Positions 31,869 through 31,894 of a stretch of DNA of 31,894 nt are shown here, one piece after another. Source of the stretch: DTU018 sp964618175. GTDB taxonomy: Bacteria; Bacillota; Syntrophomonadia; Syntrophomonadales; Syntrophomonadaceae. Location of the stretch: the NCBI GenBank assembly GCA_964618175.1, contig CAZTZX010000018.1, forward strand, positions 1 through 31,894, in the 5' to 3' direction. Both the position numbers and the translations under genes were made by a program. Every line of letters begins with the position of its first letter. Position 1 is the first letter of the stretch. A model generated the notes under the pieces. It saw only the letters and a program-made list of their open reading frames with translations, was not told where the DNA came from and did no database searches.

Positions 31869-31894
31869 CTACCAAGTTCTCATCTGCTACCCTG

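Noticed and set aside
1..31894. CRISPR arrays, tRNA or rRNA genes, insertion-sequence transposases, prophage genes
   Set aside because: No spaced repeats, no tRNA/rRNA signatures and no transposase or phage protein were recognised anywhere in the window.

Overview
The window looks like a chromosomal segment of a Gram-positive, endospore-forming member of the Clostridia (Firmicutes). Supporting signs are two small spore-protein genes (Tlp and SspH types), SpoVK, a Bacillus-type MurB, a GSI-alpha glutamine synthetase, Gram-positive LexA/LexA-box logic, strong AGGAGG-type ribosome sites and frequent GTG/TTG starts. The lactate racemase beside a GlcD/GlcF oxidase suggests an anaerobic fermenter or syntroph, and I suspect a Syntrophomonas relative. 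That last step is inference and cannot be proven from this sequence alone.

Region 1 (1-4571, minus strand) holds a small starch-binding-module protein, a B12-type radical SAM protein, murB and a LarA-type nickel-pincer lactate racemase. Region 2 (4661-8876, plus strand) holds glcD and glcF, a terminator, a TtcA-like thiolase and lexA with its own promoter and a 13/14 match to the Bacillus LexA box. A bidirectional terminator between lexA and glnA appears to have been split by a 153-bp palindromic insertion flanked by an exact 20-bp duplication.

Region 3 (9086-24611, minus strand) is the conserved Firmicutes block miaB - ricA-like - mutS - [HyuA-like, HDAC] - mutL - methyltransferase - miaA - hfq - spoVK - ynbB-like - DUF456 - glnA. 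Two metabolic-looking genes, a hydantoinase/oxoprolinase-family ATPase and a histone-deacetylase-like hydrolase with a C-terminal zinc ribbon, sit between mutS and mutL and are joined to each other and to mutL by 4-nt ATGA overlaps. MiaA, MiaB and the RicA-like protein together cover synthesis of ms2i6A in tRNA.

Region 4 (24823-26694, minus strand) holds a CtBP-type 2-hydroxyacid dehydrogenase, a cysteine-rich thioredoxin-like protein and a small unknown protein. Region 5 (26865-31635) holds tlp with a sigma-G-like promoter, a CDF metal exporter gene behind a NiCo-type riboswitch with an overlapping terminator, sspH, a MEDS-domain histidine kinase on the minus strand, and a CNNM/CBS (HlyC/CorC) membrane protein. 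The right edge carries coding-like sequence in two frames that looks like the end of a damaged or truncated gene.

The most interesting items are the split terminator with its palindromic insert, the compact NiCo-like riboswitch, the HyuA/HDAC pair embedded in mutSL, and a MutL endonuclease motif with an unusual final residue.
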